Source of the DNA: Hoeflea_A sp965228785
GTDB lineage: Bacteria > Pseudomonadota > Alphaproteobacteria > Rhizobiales > Rhizobiaceae
Length of the DNA: 64,000 nt
Reading direction: 5' to 3'
Assembly (NCBI GenBank): GCA_965228785.1
Contig: CBDDIF010000002.1
Coordinates: 2,170,001 to 2,234,000 of the forward strand
Part shown: positions 63,152 to 64,000 of the stretch, one piece after another
Layout: each line of letters starts with the position of its first letter
Numbering within the stretch: position 1 is the first letter of the stretch
Translations under genes and position numbers: made by a program
Notes under the pieces: model-generated
Databases searched by the model: none
What the model was told of the DNA's origin: nothing
What the model saw: the letters and a program-made list of their open reading frames with translations, nothing else

Positions 63152-63590
63152 TCAGGGCAGAATGTCAGGAACCTTTGCGTAATGTGCGGGTGGAAGCCAG
63201 TCTTGAAATGTTCTTGCCAAACGGGGATCTCCGCTTAGAAAAAAATGAACCAAGCTGCGTTTCCTTTGCCAGCGTGGTTCGTCCCACAATGATGCCGCCC
63301 ATCGCCACGACAGTTGTTTCAACATAGAGATCAACGTCAAGTTTGGGATCATGAATACACAGCTCCGGTTGTGTCCCACGCTGCACCAGGAACCAAAACG
63401 TGTCGTAGTCAGAGGGTTCATCCCGAAAGTGGAAGCGGATCACCAATCGTGTTTCCGGCAATGCACTGACTTGCAGGACACTTTGACACCTCCACATCAT
63501 AGGCGATGCCAAAGTGTCCGCCAGAGCGACTTCGGCTTCGATGTTCTGCTGCGCCCACACTCCCAATGCTTTCATCACCGGTTCCAAGGC
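63152..63590 (-). pseudogene. 5'-truncated, frameshifted HxlR-type regulator remnant with SCP2-like domain
   Basis: The minus strand begins in LEPVMKALGVWAQQ, the end of an HxlR winged helix, and continues into a SCP2-like C-terminal domain (ETRLVIRFHFRDEPSDYDTF, ELCIHDPKLDVDLYVETT) found in some HxlR regulators. Near 63240 the conserved ending (LSGDPRLARTFQDWLPPAHY) is only in the next frame. The shift falls in a run of seven T (minus strand), where six would restore the frame. The DNA-binding half is missing, replaced by an xseA fragment. It is unlikely to be functional. Confidence 0.75.
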
Positions 63591-63691
63591 CGCGAACGAC
63601 TGGACTGTCTGGCGCGCCGAGCCGGCGAGATCACGGCGCTGATTGCCGAGCGGCGGCGACGGCAATTGCAGGAAGCGGCACGGCTGCTCAC
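63591..63691 (+). pseudogene. Displaced 101-base fragment of an xseA gene
   Basis: This block aligns without gaps to 59084-59184 inside xseA with 93 of 101 identities. Six of the eight differences are synonymous and only two change the protein (Gly to Cys, Gln to Arg). It has neither start nor stop of its own gene and directly abuts the broken regulator. Confidence 0.88.
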
Positions 63692-64000
63692 CGGCGCCTG
63701 CCCACTGAAAAACGCTTCCGACCAAAATGCCACCAAAAAAACCGTTTGGTCAAAAATGGTTCACTAATAGTCCAAATTCTCGACACCAATTTGGCCCAAA
63801 AAACCCCAGTTTCATTCGACAATCTGCAAGTCACGCTCCCATTGCGAGAGAACCAAAGAGCTTGAGTTCGCAGATCGCATTGGTGTTGGTCTTTCCGCGG
63901 CAGCCCTTGATCCATGCAAAATTTTGAAACCATTTTCAAATAATTGACTTGAAAATATCCATTAATGGTTATCTAATTGCAGGCCATCTAAAGGGAAGAT
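63692..64000. other. AT-rich right edge, probable promoter region of a gene beyond the window
   Basis: No gene is supported in the last 309 bases. GC falls sharply compared with the rest of the window. TTGACT (63944-63949) could be a -35 element; a perfect palindrome CCATTAATGG lies at 63959-63968, and the window ends in AAGGGAAG, which resembles a ribosome site. A rightward gene probably begins just outside. Confidence 0.4.

Noticed and set aside
63351..63767. A 138-codon plus-strand frame containing part of xseA
   Set aside because: The xseA-like part is a displaced fragment; the rest is antisense to the regulator remnant, so it is not a real gene.
1..64000. CRISPR arrays, tRNA and rRNA genes, glycine or SAM riboswitches upstream of the GcvT-type genes
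   Set aside because: I looked in all spacers and found no regular repeat-spacer arrays, tRNA-like cloverleaf with CCA end, rRNA sequence or recognisable riboswitch core.

Overview
The window looks like a chromosomal segment of an alphaproteobacterium, most probably of the order Hyphomicrobiales (Rhizobiales). The evidence is high GC, plant-type glutamate-cysteine ligase, a DUF1127 small protein, rhizobial-style glxBCD glutamate-synthase-like genes, DUF3422 and DUF1194 proteins, and many ABC importers with dedicated FCD-GntR, DeoR, TetR and AraC regulators. No rRNA, tRNA, CRISPR array or intact transposase was seen. The theme is uptake and catabolism of small methylated amines and organic acids.

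Layout. 1-7.7 kb: 3' part of a class III adenylate cyclase, a Gmad2-LysM protein, a TetR-led acyl-CoA operon (enoyl-CoA hydratase, acyl-CoA ligase, two hot-dog hydratases, GST), a DUF1194 protein, a methyltransferase and the broken tail of a second methyltransferase copy. 8.0-20.6 kb: a DeoR-controlled system with two dimethylglycine-dehydrogenase-like flavoenzymes, two choline-kinase-like proteins, an inositol-monophosphatase-like phosphatase and a betaine-type ABC importer. 20.6-27.3 kb: an alpha/beta hydrolase, a complete Liv-type ABC importer and an AraC regulator; the importer carries the same operator-like sequence as the TetR gene at 1.7 kb. 27.5-36.1 kb: DUF4142 protein, cupredoxin, a heterodimeric ABC exporter, a tandem-HxlR regulator divergent from a VOC protein, DUF3422 and an FCD-GntR regulator. 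36.1-51.4 kb: an FCD-GntR regulator divergent from a long amine operon (flavin oxidase, glutamine-synthetase-like ligase, glxBCD, an unknown protein, Nit2-like amidase, a second unknown protein, a TmoXWV-like importer and a Tdm-like DUF1989-GcvT protein). 51.4-64 kb: ordinary genes (LysE exporter, a zinc-motif protein, rsmE, gshA, DUF937, DUF1127, LysR, xseA, hydrolase, ankyrin protein, GlpD-like flavoenzyme), then a rearranged end with a displaced xseA fragment and a broken HxlR-type regulator.

How they work together. The 36-51 kb operon reads as trimethylamine-N-oxide/methylamine use: import, demethylation with transfer of formaldehyde to tetrahydrofolate, then capture of methylamine on glutamate and release. 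The usual dimethylamine monooxygenase and four-subunit N-methylglutamate dehydrogenase are absent from the window. The 8-20.6 kb system has parallel parts (importer plus THF-linked demethylating flavoenzymes) but adds two kinases and a phosphatase. I suggest it handles an N-methylated amino alcohol through a phosphorylated intermediate; this is the best candidate for an undescribed pathway here.
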